Assembly: GCF_000176855.2 (NCBI RefSeq) | Contig: NC_015138.1 | Location: 4,216,001 to 4,280,000, forward strand | Direction: 5' to 3' | Source: Paracidovorax avenae ATCC 19860 | GTDB lineage: Bacteria; Pseudomonadota; Gammaproteobacteria; Burkholderiales; Burkholderiaceae_C | DNA: 64,000 nucleotides | Shown here: positions 56,357 to 64,000 of the stretch, one piece after another | Layout of the letters: each line of letters opens with the position of its first letter | Position numbering within the stretch: position 1 is the stretch's first letter | The notes under the pieces: model-generated | What the model was told of the DNA's origin: nothing | The model's database searches: none | Seen by the model: only the letters and a program-made list of their open reading frames with translations | Position numbers and translations under genes: made by a program

Positions 56357-58108
56357 ATGGGCATTTTTGGTTCCTCCAAGGCGAAATCGGTGGCCGACCT
56401 CCTGGTCGAGACCCTGGCGCACGCCGGCGTGCAACGCATCTGGGGCGTCACCGGCGACAGCCTGAACGCCATCAACGACAGCCTGCGCCGGCACGGCGGC
56501 ATCGAATGGATGCATGTGCGCCACGAGGAGGCCGGCGCCTTCGCCGCGGGTGCCGAGGCCCAGGTCACGGGGCGGCTCGCGGTGTGCGCAGGCAGCTGCG
56601 GGCCGGGCAACCTGCACCTGATCAACGGGCTCTACGACTGCCAGCGCAACCACCAGCCCGTGCTGGCCATTGCCAGCCACATCCCCGGCAGCGAGATCGG
56701 CCTGGGGTACTTCCAGGAAACCCACCCGACCGAGCTGTTCCGTGAATGCAGCCATTTCTGCGAGATGGTGCAGGACCCGAAACAGTTGCCCGAGGTGCTG
56801 CACCGCGCGATGCGCACGGCCATCGGCCGCCACGGCGTGGCCGTGATCGTGCTGCCCGGCGACGTGTCCACCCTCGACGCGCCCGAGGGCGCCCGGCCGG
56901 ATTTCGCGCCGCCGGCCGCGCCCCGCATGCTTCCGGACGAGGCAGCGCTCTCGGAACTTGCCGCGCTGCTGAACGGCTCCGACGCCGTGACCATCCTGGC
57001 CGGTGCCGGCACGGCCGGAGCGCACGACGAGGTCGTGGCCCTGGCGAGGGCCCTGGCCGCGCCCATCGTGCATGCCTTCCGCGGCAAGGAGCACATGGAG
57101 TGGGACAACCCGTTCGACGTCGGAATGACCGGGCTGATCGGCTTCTCGTCCGGCTACCACGCGATGCGCGAGTGCGACACGCTGCTCATGCTGGGCACGG
57201 ACTTCCCCTACCGCGACTTCTATCCGGACGATGCGGCCATCGTGCAGATCGACCGCGATCCCGGCGCGCTGGGCCGGCGCGCGCAACTGCGCCTGGGGCT
57301 GGTGGCCGACGTGCGCGAGGCTGCTGCCCTGCTGGCCCCGCTCATCGAGCCGGGCCGCGACACCGGTTTTCTCGACAAGGCACGCGAGCACTACCAGGCG
57401 GCGCGCAAGGAGCTGGACGCGCTCGCGTCGCCGCGCGCCGGCGACGAACCGCTGCACCCGCAGTTCGTGGCGGCCACGCTCGACCGGCTGGCGGCCGACG
57501 ATGCAGTATTCACCTTCGATGTCGGCACGCCCGCGATCTGGGCCGCCCGCTACCTGCGCATGAACGGCCGGCGCCGGCTGCTCGGCTCCTTCAACCACGG
57601 CTCGATGGCCAACGCGATGCCGCAGGCCCTGGGCGCGCAGGCGGTGCGACCCGACCGCCAGGTGGTGTCGATCTCCGGCGACGGCGGCCTCGCGATGCTG
57701 ATGGGCGACATGCTCACGGCAGTGCAGATGAAGCTGCCGATCAAGATCGTGCTCATCAACAACGGCGTGCTCGGCTTCGTGCAGATGGAGCAGAAGGCCT
57801 CGGGCTACCTGGACACCAACGTCGCGCTGCAGAACCCGGATTTCAGCGCCATCGCGAACGGCATGGGCTTTCTGGGCCTGCGCGTCGCCCGCTCGGACGA
57901 ACTCGAGCCCGCCCTGGTGCGGGCGCTGGCCCACGACGGCCCCGCCCTGGTGGACGTACGGGTGGACCCGATGGAGCTGTCGATGCCGCCGAAGATCCGG
58001 GCCGCACAGGTCAAGGGCTTCAGCCTGTACGCCGCGCGGGCGGTGATGAACGGCCGGGGCGACGAGATCGTCGAGCTGGCGAAAACCAACCTGCTGCGCC
58101 GCAGGTGA
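56357..58108 (+). CDS. poxB: Thiamine-pyrophosphate pyruvate:quinone oxidoreductase
   Basis: The 583-residue enzyme oxidatively decarboxylates pyruvate to acetate and CO2, passing electrons to quinone at the membrane. The TPP Glu is in [13 protein letters not shown] near residue 54, the FAD-binding region includes [14 protein letters not shown] and the GxPTP-type linkers, and the TPP Mg2+ motif is [15 protein letters not shown]...NN (about 439-478). A membrane-binding tail at the C-terminus ends with [10 protein letters not shown]. Upstream, TTTACA and TAGAAT (19-bp spacing) may be promoter elements. Confidence 0.88.
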   Translation: MGIFGSSKAKSVADLLVETLAHAGVQRIWGVTGDSLNAINDSLRRHGGIEWMHVRHEEAGAFAAGAEAQVTGRLAVCAGSCGPGNLHLINGLYDCQRNHQPVLAIASHIPGSEIGLGYFQETHPTELFRECSHFCEMVQDPKQLPEVLHRAMRTAIGRHGVAVIVLPGDVSTLDAPEGARPDFAPPAAPRMLPDEAALSELAALLNGSDAVTILAGAGTAGAHDEVVALARALAAPIVHAFRGKEHMEWDNPFDVGMTGLIGFSSGYHAMRECDTLLMLGTDFPYRDFYPDDAAIVQIDRDPGALGRRAQLRLGLVADVREAAALLAPLIEPGRDTGFLDKAREHYQAARKELDALASPRAGDEPLHPQFVAATLDRLAADDAVFTFDVGTPAIWAARYLRMNGRRRLLGSFNHGSMANAMPQALGAQAVRPDRQVVSISGDGGLAMLMGDMLTAVQMKLPIKIVLINNGVLGFVQMEQKASGYLDTNVALQNPDFSAIANGMGFLGLRVARSDELEPALVRALAHDGPALVDVRVDPMELSMPPKIRAAQVKGFSLYAARAVMNGRGDEIVELAKTNLLRRR

Positions 58109-58209
58109 CGGCGGCCGGCGCGGCGCCGGACCGGGGAGGCTCTTAAAATCATCCGTTGCGCCCGGAGCCCTCCGCCCGGGCCGCACTCCCCTCAGAAAGC
58201 CCGCTCCCG

Positions 58210-60303
58210 ATGCCCGCACGCAAGATCTTCGTCACCACCGCCCTGCCGTATGCCAACGGCAACTTCCACATCGGCCACATCATGGAATACATCCAGGCCG
58301 ACATCTGGGTGCGGTTCCAGCGCATGCAGGGCGCCGAGGTGAACTTCGTCGGCGCGGACGACACGCACGGCGCGCCGATCATGATCGCCGCCGAGAAGGC
58401 CGGCAAGACGCCGCAGCAGTTCGTGGCCGACATCGCCGCCGGCCGCAAGCCCTACCTGGAGGGCTTCCACATCCGCTTCGACAACTGGCACAGCACGGAC
58501 GCGCCCGAGAACCACGAACTCGCCCGCCAGATCTACCGCGACCTGCAGGCCGCGGGCCTGATCGAGACGCGCACCATCGAGCAGTTCTTCGACCCCGAGA
58601 AGAACATGTTCCTGCCGGACCGCTTCATCAAGGGTGAATGCCCGCGCTGCCACGCCAGGGACCAGTATGGCGACAACTGCGAGAACTGCGGCGCGGTGTA
58701 CGCCCCCACCGACCTGATCGAGCCCTATTCGGCCCTCTCCGGCGCCAAGCCGGTGCTGAAAAGCTCCGACCATTTCTTCTTCCAGCTCTCCGACCCGCGC
58801 TGCGTGGCCTTCCTGCAGGAATGGACGCAGGACGGCCGCCTGCAGCCCGAAGTGGCCAACAAGGTCAAGGAATGGTTCTCGGTGCGCACCAACCCCGACG
58901 GCACCACCAGCGAAGGCCTGGGCGACTGGGACATCAGCCGCGACGCGCCCTACTTCGGCATCGAGATCCCGGACGCACCGGGCAAGTACTTCTACGTCTG
59001 GCTGGACGCGCCCGTGGGCTACCTCGCCTCGCTCAAGAACCTGCTGGAAAAGCGCGGCCAGAGCTACGACGACTACGTGGCCGATCCGCAGCTGGAGCAG
59101 TACCACTTCATCGGCAAGGACATCGTCACCTTCCACACGCTGTTCTGGCCCGCGATGCTGAAGTTCAGCGGCCGCAAGACGCCGGATGCGGTCTTCGTGC
59201 ACGGTTTCCTCACCGTGAACAACGGCGAGAAGATGAGCAAGAGCCGCGGCACGGGACTCGACCCGCTGAAGTACCTGGGCCTGGGAATGAACGCCGAATG
59301 GCTGCGCTACTACCTCGCGGCCAAGCTCAACGGCCGCAACGAGGACATCGACTTCAATGCCGAGGATTTCATGGCGCGGGTCAACAGCGACCTGATCGGC
59401 AAGTTCGTGAACATCGCGAGCCGTGCCGCCGGCTTCCTCACCAAGCGCTTCGGCGGCCGGCTCGGCACGCCCGATGCCGACGGCGCGGCACTGCTGGAGG
59501 CCCTGCGCGCCCAGGCCGGCGCCATCGCCGAGGCGTATGAGCGGCGCGACACCGCCCGCGCCGTGCGCGAGACCATGCTGCTGGCCGACCGCGTGAATGA
59601 ATACGTGGACGCACGCAAGCCCTGGGAACTCGCCAAGCAGGAAGGCCAGGAAGCCGCGCTGCAGGCCGCCTGCACCACCTGCATCGAGGCCTTCCGCCTG
59701 CTCACGCTCTACCTCAAGCCCGTGCTGCCGGCCCTGGCGGCGCAGGTGGAAGCGTTCCTGAACGTCCAGCCGCTCACCTTCGCCGATGCGCCCGCCCTGC
59801 TGGGCGAAGGCCACGCCATCGGGGCCTACCAGCACCTGATGCAGCGCGTGGACATCAAGCAGCTCGAGGCGCTGTTCGAGGCCCCGGCCGCCGCTGCCAC
59901 ACCCGCAGCGTCCGCTGCCGCCGATGCCGGAGCGGATGCACCGGGCGGCGAGGCCATCGCCCCCACCATCACCATCGACGATTTCGCGAAGATCGACCTG
60001 CGCATCGCACTGATCGTGAACTGCGAGCCGGTCGAGGGCTCCACCAAGCTGCTGCGCCTCACGCTCGACGTGGGCGAAGGCCGCCACCGCAACGTCTTTT
60101 CCGGCATCGCGAGCGCCTACCGCCCCGAGGAACTCGTGGGCAAACTGACGGTGATGGTCGCCAACCTCGCGCCGCGCAAGATGAAGTTCGGCGTCTCCGA
60201 GGGCATGGTGCTTGCCGCCAGCCACGGCGACGAGAAGGCGCATCCGGGCATCCATGTGCTGAACCCGTGGCCTGGGGCTACGCCGGGCATGCGGGTGCGG
60301 TGA
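58210..60303 (+). CDS. metG: Methionyl-tRNA synthetase
   Basis: The 697-residue enzyme attaches methionine to tRNA-Met. The class I HIGH-type motif is GNFHIGHI (17-24) and KMSKS is at about 339-343. The zinc ribbon is in [19 protein letters not shown] (about 138-156). A C-terminal tRNA-binding OB-fold (about 590-697, [13 protein letters not shown]) aids dimerisation. Start ATG 58210 gives [17 protein letters not shown], the usual family start. Confidence 0.98.
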   Translation: MPARKIFVTTALPYANGNFHIGHIMEYIQADIWVRFQRMQGAEVNFVGADDTHGAPIMIAAEKAGKTPQQFVADIAAGRKPYLEGFHIRFDNWHSTDAPENHELARQIYRDLQAAGLIETRTIEQFFDPEKNMFLPDRFIKGECPRCHARDQYGDNCENCGAVYAPTDLIEPYSALSGAKPVLKSSDHFFFQLSDPRCVAFLQEWTQDGRLQPEVANKVKEWFSVRTNPDGTTSEGLGDWDISRDAPYFGIEIPDAPGKYFYVWLDAPVGYLASLKNLLEKRGQSYDDYVADPQLEQYHFIGKDIVTFHTLFWPAMLKFSGRKTPDAVFVHGFLTVNNGEKMSKSRGTGLDPLKYLGLGMNAEWLRYYLAAKLNGRNEDIDFNAEDFMARVNSDLIGKFVNIASRAAGFLTKRFGGRLGTPDADGAALLEALRAQAGAIAEAYERRDTARAVRETMLLADRVNEYVDARKPWELAKQEGQEAALQAACTTCIEAFRLLTLYLKPVLPALAAQVEAFLNVQPLTFADAPALLGEGHAIGAYQHLMQRVDIKQLEALFEAPAAAATPAASAAADAGADAPGGEAIAPTITIDDFAKIDLRIALIVNCEPVEGSTKLLRLTLDVGEGRHRNVFSGIASAYRPEELVGKLTVMVANLAPRKMKFGVSEGMVLAASHGDEKAHPGIHVLNPWPGATPGMRVR

Positions 60304-60382
60304 TTGAGAGCGGCTGACACGGTCCATTTGGGCGTCATCGTCGCATCCCGCCTCCTTTCAGGCGAAAGATGAAGACGCCGAT

Positions 60383-60808
60383 ATGCACTCAATGCGGCAT
60401 ATCGCGTTTGCAGCCTGCCTGGGAGCCTTCCAGGTAACTGCGGCTGCCGCAGACCAGGCTGTTTCAGGCGTTTTCGAGGGAACTGGCAGGGCCTGCTCCG
60501 GCATCTTGAAGGTTCAAAAGAAAACCCTTGAATGGCGCTCGGCTTTCAGTTCATGCCATTCGACGCGATACGAAGTATTGGAGAAAAGCCAAGGCCCCCG
60601 TCCAGAACGCATAGCTCTCCACTTCGAGAAATTGAACGACCAATGCCGCTACTCAGTGATCGAAATGGAGCGCAGGGGGAGCTACCAATGGAACGTGACG
60701 GCCTATCCATCGTTGAAGGGATTCAACAACAGGAAATCGCCTGACCGGAGCGACTCCTCATTGCCGGAAGAGCAAACACTATCATGTCCGATGGTCGGCC
60801 CCCGTTGA
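60383..60808 (+). CDS. Small secreted hypothetical protein
   Basis: The 141-residue protein has a signal peptide (MRHIAFAACLGAFQVTAAA, from the ATG at 60383 or 60392). The mature part is beta-rich with four cysteines (for example GRACSGIL and SSCHST) that could form disulphides. Its GC content is lower than its neighbours', a hint of later acquisition. The family is unknown. Confidence 0.6.
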   Translation: MHSMRHIAFAACLGAFQVTAAAADQAVSGVFEGTGRACSGILKVQKKTLEWRSAFSSCHSTRYEVLEKSQGPRPERIALHFEKLNDQCRYSVIEMERRGSYQWNVTAYPSLKGFNNRKSPDRSDSSLPEEQTLSCPMVGPR

Positions 60809-60876
60809 GACCTATGGGGGCCGCTGCGGGCGGCGCTTTGCGCCACGGTTTACTGACACGAAAAGAAAGGGCCGCA

Positions 60877-61197
60877 ATGCGTGCTGCTTCGCGCTTTTTG
60901 CGCGCCCTGACGCGGCCGTTCGCTCTGGCAGTCTGCCTGTCCGCGCTCGCCGGCTGCACCGTGGTGAGCGTGGCCACCACGGCCGTCGGCGTCACCGCGA
61001 GCGCCGTCGGGCTGGCAGCCGACGCCGCCATCGGCACGGTGAAGATCGTCGGCAAGGGCGTGGGCATGGCGGCGGATGCCGTCACGGGTGGCGACTCCGA
61101 CAACAGCGGCATCCATATCCGCGAGTCGATCCGTCCGGCCCCGGTGCAGGCCGCACCCGCACCGCCATACCCTGCCGCGCCCTACTCCCCCACGTAG
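60877..61197 (+). CDS. Small lipoprotein (NF038104-like)
   Basis: The 106-residue lipoprotein has a lipobox LAGC at 24-27. The mature part has repeated VGV/VGLAA-type hydrophobic-alanine blocks and a proline-rich tail. It resembles NF038104-type lipoproteins of beta- and gamma-proteobacteria. Its last 16 bases overlap the end of the convergent YitT gene. Confidence 0.7.
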   Translation: MRAASRFLRALTRPFALAVCLSALAGCTVVSVATTAVGVTASAVGLAADAAIGTVKIVGKGVGMAADAVTGGDSDNSGIHIRESIRPAPVQAAPAPPYPAAPYSPT

Positions 61198-61817
61198 CGC
61201 CCCGGCCGGTGGCTGATCCAGAGGAACACGCTCATCACCACCGCCGCCAGCACCGAATAACCCACGCGCTCGGGCGGCACCACGAAAAGGGCCAGCGCCA
61301 GCACGGTGCAGTCGATCGCCATCTGCACCTTGCCCGCACGGATACCGTGCCGGTTCTGCAGGTACAGCGCGACGATGGTGGCCCCGCCCAGGCTCGACTT
61401 GTGCCGCGCAAGGAACAGGCAGCCCGTGCCCAGCAGCAGGCCACCCAGCACCGCCGCAAACAGGGGATCGAGGTAGTCCACGTGCATCACGTGCGGAAAC
61501 ATTTCGGTGAGCAGCGACAGCAGGGCCACGCTCAGGAAGGTCTTGAGGGTGAACTCCCGCCCCATGCGCGTCCAGGCGAACCAGTAGAAGGGCAGGTTGA
61601 CGGCGAAGAACAGCTTGCCGAAGGACACGTCCGTCAGGTAATGCAGCAGGAACGCGATGCCGGCCGTACTGCCGATGAGCAGCCCGGCCTGCCCGAACAG
61701 CATCAGGGCCATGGCCACGAACAGGGTGCCAGCGACCAGCGCCTGGACATCCTCGTAGCGGCCATGCCGCAGCGAAGGAACGGGAACCGGAATGGGATCG
61801 GGCGGCGTGGATGGCAT
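61182..61817 (-). CDS. YitT-family membrane protein
   Basis: From ATG 61817 (MPSTPPDPIPVPVPS) the protein has 211 residues with five or six hydrophobic segments, such as LVAGTLFVAMALMLFGQAGL, AGIAFLLHYL and the LGGLLLGTGCLFLARHKSSL region. This matches the YitT/DUF161 family. A more distal ATG at 61868 adds only a leader. Function of the family is not established. Confidence 0.8.
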   Translation of the reverse strand: MPSTPPDPIPVPVPSLRHGRYEDVQALVAGTLFVAMALMLFGQAGLLIGSTAGIAFLLHYLTDVSFGKLFFAVNLPFYWFAWTRMGREFTLKTFLSVALLSLLTEMFPHVMHVDYLDPLFAAVLGGLLLGTGCLFLARHKSSLGGATIVALYLQNRHGIRAGKVQMAIDCTVLALALFVVPPERVGYSVLAAVVMSVFLWISHRPGRYVGE

Positions 61818-61911
61818 GGCAGGCAGCAGCGGCGGGAGGTGCAGGGGGAAGGTACAGAAGCCATGCAAGCGGCGGGCCAGAGGCCAGCGGCGGCACCTCC
61901 ACCGCGCAGGC

Positions 61912-62481
61912 TCAGCGGCCGTCCTGCAGCTCGGCCGTGCTGCCGCTGCGCAGCACGCGGCCGCGGAGGTCGAAGGTCACGCTGAACACCATGGGCTGGT
62001 TGCCGCCGTCGTTCCAGCGCCAGTCCCAGACGGTCTCGCCCTTGCGTTCGAACGTCATCATTTTCGCCGGCTTGCCGAGGCTGCGGCGCACCTCCTCCAT
62101 GAGCATGCCGGGAACGATGGTCTCGAACACGTGGGGGGCCAGTACCTGGCGCAGCGCGCTCATGCGGCCATCGGGGCCGATGGTGATCATGTAGTTCTGG
62201 TGCCCGGCGGGCTGGCGGTTGTATTCGAGCGTGCGCGCGCCGCCGGGCTCGTCCCAGATGCGCTCGGGCTCGCCGAAGCGGGCGCGCACGTCGGCCTCGG
62301 TCGAGACGCCCTCTTCCAGTTCGCTGATGCGCTGGGGGTCGCAGGCGGCAAGCAGCCAGAGCGCCGCGCCGCCCGCGGCGGCGACGGCCAGCGCGCGGCG
62401 GCGTGCGGGGGAGGCAGGCCCGGGAAGGCCGGGCAGGGTCAGGGAATGGAGGGAGGATGCAGGGGACAGGGCAAGCGTCAT
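61912..62481 (-). CDS. BamE/SmpA-like outer membrane lipoprotein
   Basis: The 189-residue lipoprotein has a signal with LLAAC (lipid C47) and a BamE-type fold in duplicate: LEEGVSTEADVRARFGEPE and MLMEEVRRSLGKPAKMM, each followed by a beta-strand pair. BamE assists assembly of beta-barrel outer membrane proteins; this double-domain form may be a relative rather than BamE itself. Confidence 0.8.
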   Translation of the reverse strand: MTLALSPASSLHSLTLPGLPGPASPARRRALAVAAAGGAALWLLAACDPQRISELEEGVSTEADVRARFGEPERIWDEPGGARTLEYNRQPAGHQNYMITIGPDGRMSALRQVLAPHVFETIVPGMLMEEVRRSLGKPAKMMTFERKGETVWDWRWNDGGNQPMVFSVTFDLRGRVLRSGSTAELQDGR

Positions 62482-62638
62482 CGATAAAGGGGGAAAAGCG
62501 GGCGCGCGCCAGGCGCGGAATGCAGGGGGGACGTGCGGCCCCGGCCGCCGGAGCGGCCGGGAACGCCAGCCGGAAATGGTAGCCGCGTCCGGCCCCGGTA
62601 AAATCTCCGGTTGTTACAAAGACTTCGATCCGCCTGCC

Positions 62639-62842
62639 ATGTCCTTCTTCCGCCGCCCCGACTACCAGTCCGACGCCACCCAGTTCATCCAGAAGCTCAA
62701 GTCCGACCGGCCCGAACTCGACGCCCAGCAGGTGGCGGGCCGCGCCCTGCTGTGGGACAAGCAGGTGGACCGCGACATCTGGGAGGAATACGACGAAGCC
62801 CGCGTCGCCCAGAAGCCCTACGTGTACCAGACCCAGGGCTGA
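62639..62842 (+). CDS. DUF3460 family protein
   Basis: The 67-residue protein starts MSFFRRPDYQSDATQFIQ and ends with WEEYDEARVAQKPYVYQTQ, the family pattern. It is a short cytoplasmic protein of unknown role, typically located upstream of scpA in beta-proteobacteria. Confidence 0.85.
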   Translation: MSFFRRPDYQSDATQFIQKLKSDRPELDAQQVAGRALLWDKQVDRDIWEEYDEARVAQKPYVYQTQG

Positions 62843-62906
62843 CCGCACAGCCCATGGACCGGCCGGCATGCCGTCGATCGGCGGGCGGCCCGCCCCATCC
62901 GGATGA

Positions 62907-63767
62907 ATGCAGCGCATGAGCGCCGACACCATGGACGCCCCGCCGCACGCCGGTGACGCCGCGCAGGACGCCGCCGGCGGTGCGGCCGGCGACGCCGTGG
63001 CGCGGCTCTACGGAGAGCCCCTGTTCGCCCTGCCGCAGGACCTCTACATCCCGCCCGATGCGCTGGAAGTGTTCCTGGAGGCCTTCGAGGGCCCGCTGGA
63101 CCTGCTGCTCTACCTCATCCGCAAGCAGAATTTCAACATCCTCGACATCCCGATGCTGGATGTCACGCGGCAGTACCTCGGCTACGTGGACGAGATCCGC
63201 AGCCGCAACCTGGAACTGGCGGCCGAGTACCTGCTGATGGCGGCGATGCTCATCGAGATCAAGTCGCGCATGCTGCTGCCGCCCAAGAAGCAGGAAGGCG
63301 CCCAGGAGCCGGAAGACCCGCGCGCCGAACTGGTGCGCCGGCTGCTGGAATACGAGCAGATCAAGCTCGCGGCGGCCAACCTGGGCAGGGCCCCGCAGTA
63401 CGGCCGTGACTTCCTGCGCGCGCAGGTCCACATCGAGCAGAGCCTGGTGCAGCGGTTTCCCGACGTGCACGTGGCCGAACTGCAGGAAGCCTGGCGCGAC
63501 ATCCTCAAGCGCGCGAAACTCGTGCAGCACCACCGCATCACCCGCGAGGAACTGAGCGTGCGCGAGTACATGAGCGCCGTACTCAAGACACTGCAGGGCC
63601 GGCGCTTCGTCGAGTTCGAGGAACTGTTCGATCCCTCCAAGGGCTCCACGGTGCTCGTGGTGACCTTCATCGCCCTGCTGGAGCTGGGCAAGGAAACACT
63701 GATCGAGATCACCCAGGCGGAAGCCTTCGCGCCCATCTACGTGCGCCTGGCCTACACCCCGGTGTGA
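62907..63767 (+). CDS. scpA: Segregation and condensation protein A
   Basis: The 286-residue kleisin of the SMC-ScpAB condensin has [23 protein letters not shown] at about 58-80 and the C-terminal winged helix (about 215-286, [10 protein letters not shown]...[12 protein letters not shown]). An alternative ATG at 62916 is possible. ScpB lies outside the window. Confidence 0.93.
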   Translation: MQRMSADTMDAPPHAGDAAQDAAGGAAGDAVARLYGEPLFALPQDLYIPPDALEVFLEAFEGPLDLLLYLIRKQNFNILDIPMLDVTRQYLGYVDEIRSRNLELAAEYLLMAAMLIEIKSRMLLPPKKQEGAQEPEDPRAELVRRLLEYEQIKLAAANLGRAPQYGRDFLRAQVHIEQSLVQRFPDVHVAELQEAWRDILKRAKLVQHHRITREELSVREYMSAVLKTLQGRRFVEFEELFDPSKGSTVLVVTFIALLELGKETLIEITQAEAFAPIYVRLAYTPV

Positions 63768-63834
63768 ACCGCCGCCGCGGCACCGCCCTCCGGCGGACAG
63801 CGGCCCCATCCGACTTCCATCCCTTCCGAACCGC

Positions 63835-64000
63835 ATGGCCTCCTTCGATTACGACGTACTCATCATCGGCAGCGGCCTGGCGGGCCTGTCCACCGCGCTG
63901 CATCTCGCCCCCACGCACCGCGTGGCCGTGCTCACGAAGCGGGGACTGGCCGACGGCGCCAGCGGCTGGGCGCAGGGCGGCATCGCCGCCGTGCTGGCCG
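63835..64000 (+). CDS. nadB: L-aspartate oxidase, 5' part only
   Basis: The open frame continues off the right edge. The 55 residues visible contain the FAD dinucleotide-binding motif [15 protein letters not shown] and then [16 protein letters not shown], the distinctive opening of NadB, which starts NAD biosynthesis by oxidising aspartate. The rest of the protein is beyond the window. Confidence 0.9.
   Translation, partial: MASFDYDVLIIGSGLAGLSTALHLAPTHRVAVLTKRGLADGASGWAQGGIAAVLA

Overview
The window is high-GC DNA of a beta-proteobacterium, most likely a comamonad of the Acidovorax/Paracidovorax type. This is inferred from codon use and from the gene neighbourhoods serS, fkpB-ispH, fdhD with an FdhF/YdeP-type oxidoreductase, and DUF3460-scpA-nadB. 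No database search was possible. Two accessory regions are embedded in ordinary chromosome.

Region A (1-9235) is a defence island next to a tRNA gene. It starts with a gene cut by the window edge that encodes a nuclease-like domain joined to a P-loop ATPase (minus strand). Divergent from it is a tightly overlapped three-gene operon: a SIR2-domain NADase-like protein, a HerA-type hexameric ATPase and a 70-residue KTSC-domain protein. The first two match the known SIR2-HerA anti-phage system; the third is a possible extra component. Next come a broken DUF2130 gene, two decayed IS3-family remnants, one intact IS2-group element and one IS5/IS427-type element. The last two split a tyrosine-integrase remnant that lies beside tRNA-Ser(CGA), the probable integration site.

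Region B (9331-27588) is core chromosome. It holds a VOC protein, a quinone-oxidoreductase-like enzyme with a divergent TetR regulator and a clear palindromic operator, serS, a Ser/Thr dehydratase, two CBS proteins, fkpB-ispH, radC, a phytase-like lipoprotein, an AraC regulator with a cupin, an Smr protein, a PhoP/PhoQ-like two-component system embedded between two PepSY proteins, and a 5'-nucleotidase-type lipoprotein.

Region C (27808-42219) is a type VI secretion effector island: VgrG, a DUF6484 protein, a TIGR02270 HEAT-like protein, a DUF2169 protein, a ketosynthase-like pseudo-enzyme and a 1586-residue Rhs protein whose C-terminus carries deaminase motifs (CAE and PCxxC). Its immunity gene overlaps the rhs stop codon. 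Behind it lies an AT-rich graveyard of immunity-like genes and fragments, split by a frameshifted IS5 element.

Region D (42332-64000) is core chromosome: a truncated haemoglobin, an ABC permease, formate-related genes (fdhD, an FdhF/YdeP oxidoreductase and an OFA-family transporter with an FNR-like box), a chemoreceptor, the Mrp/ApbC iron-sulphur carrier, a membrane-anchored Mrr-like protein, a patatin, poxB, metG, small envelope proteins, scpA and the start of nadB.
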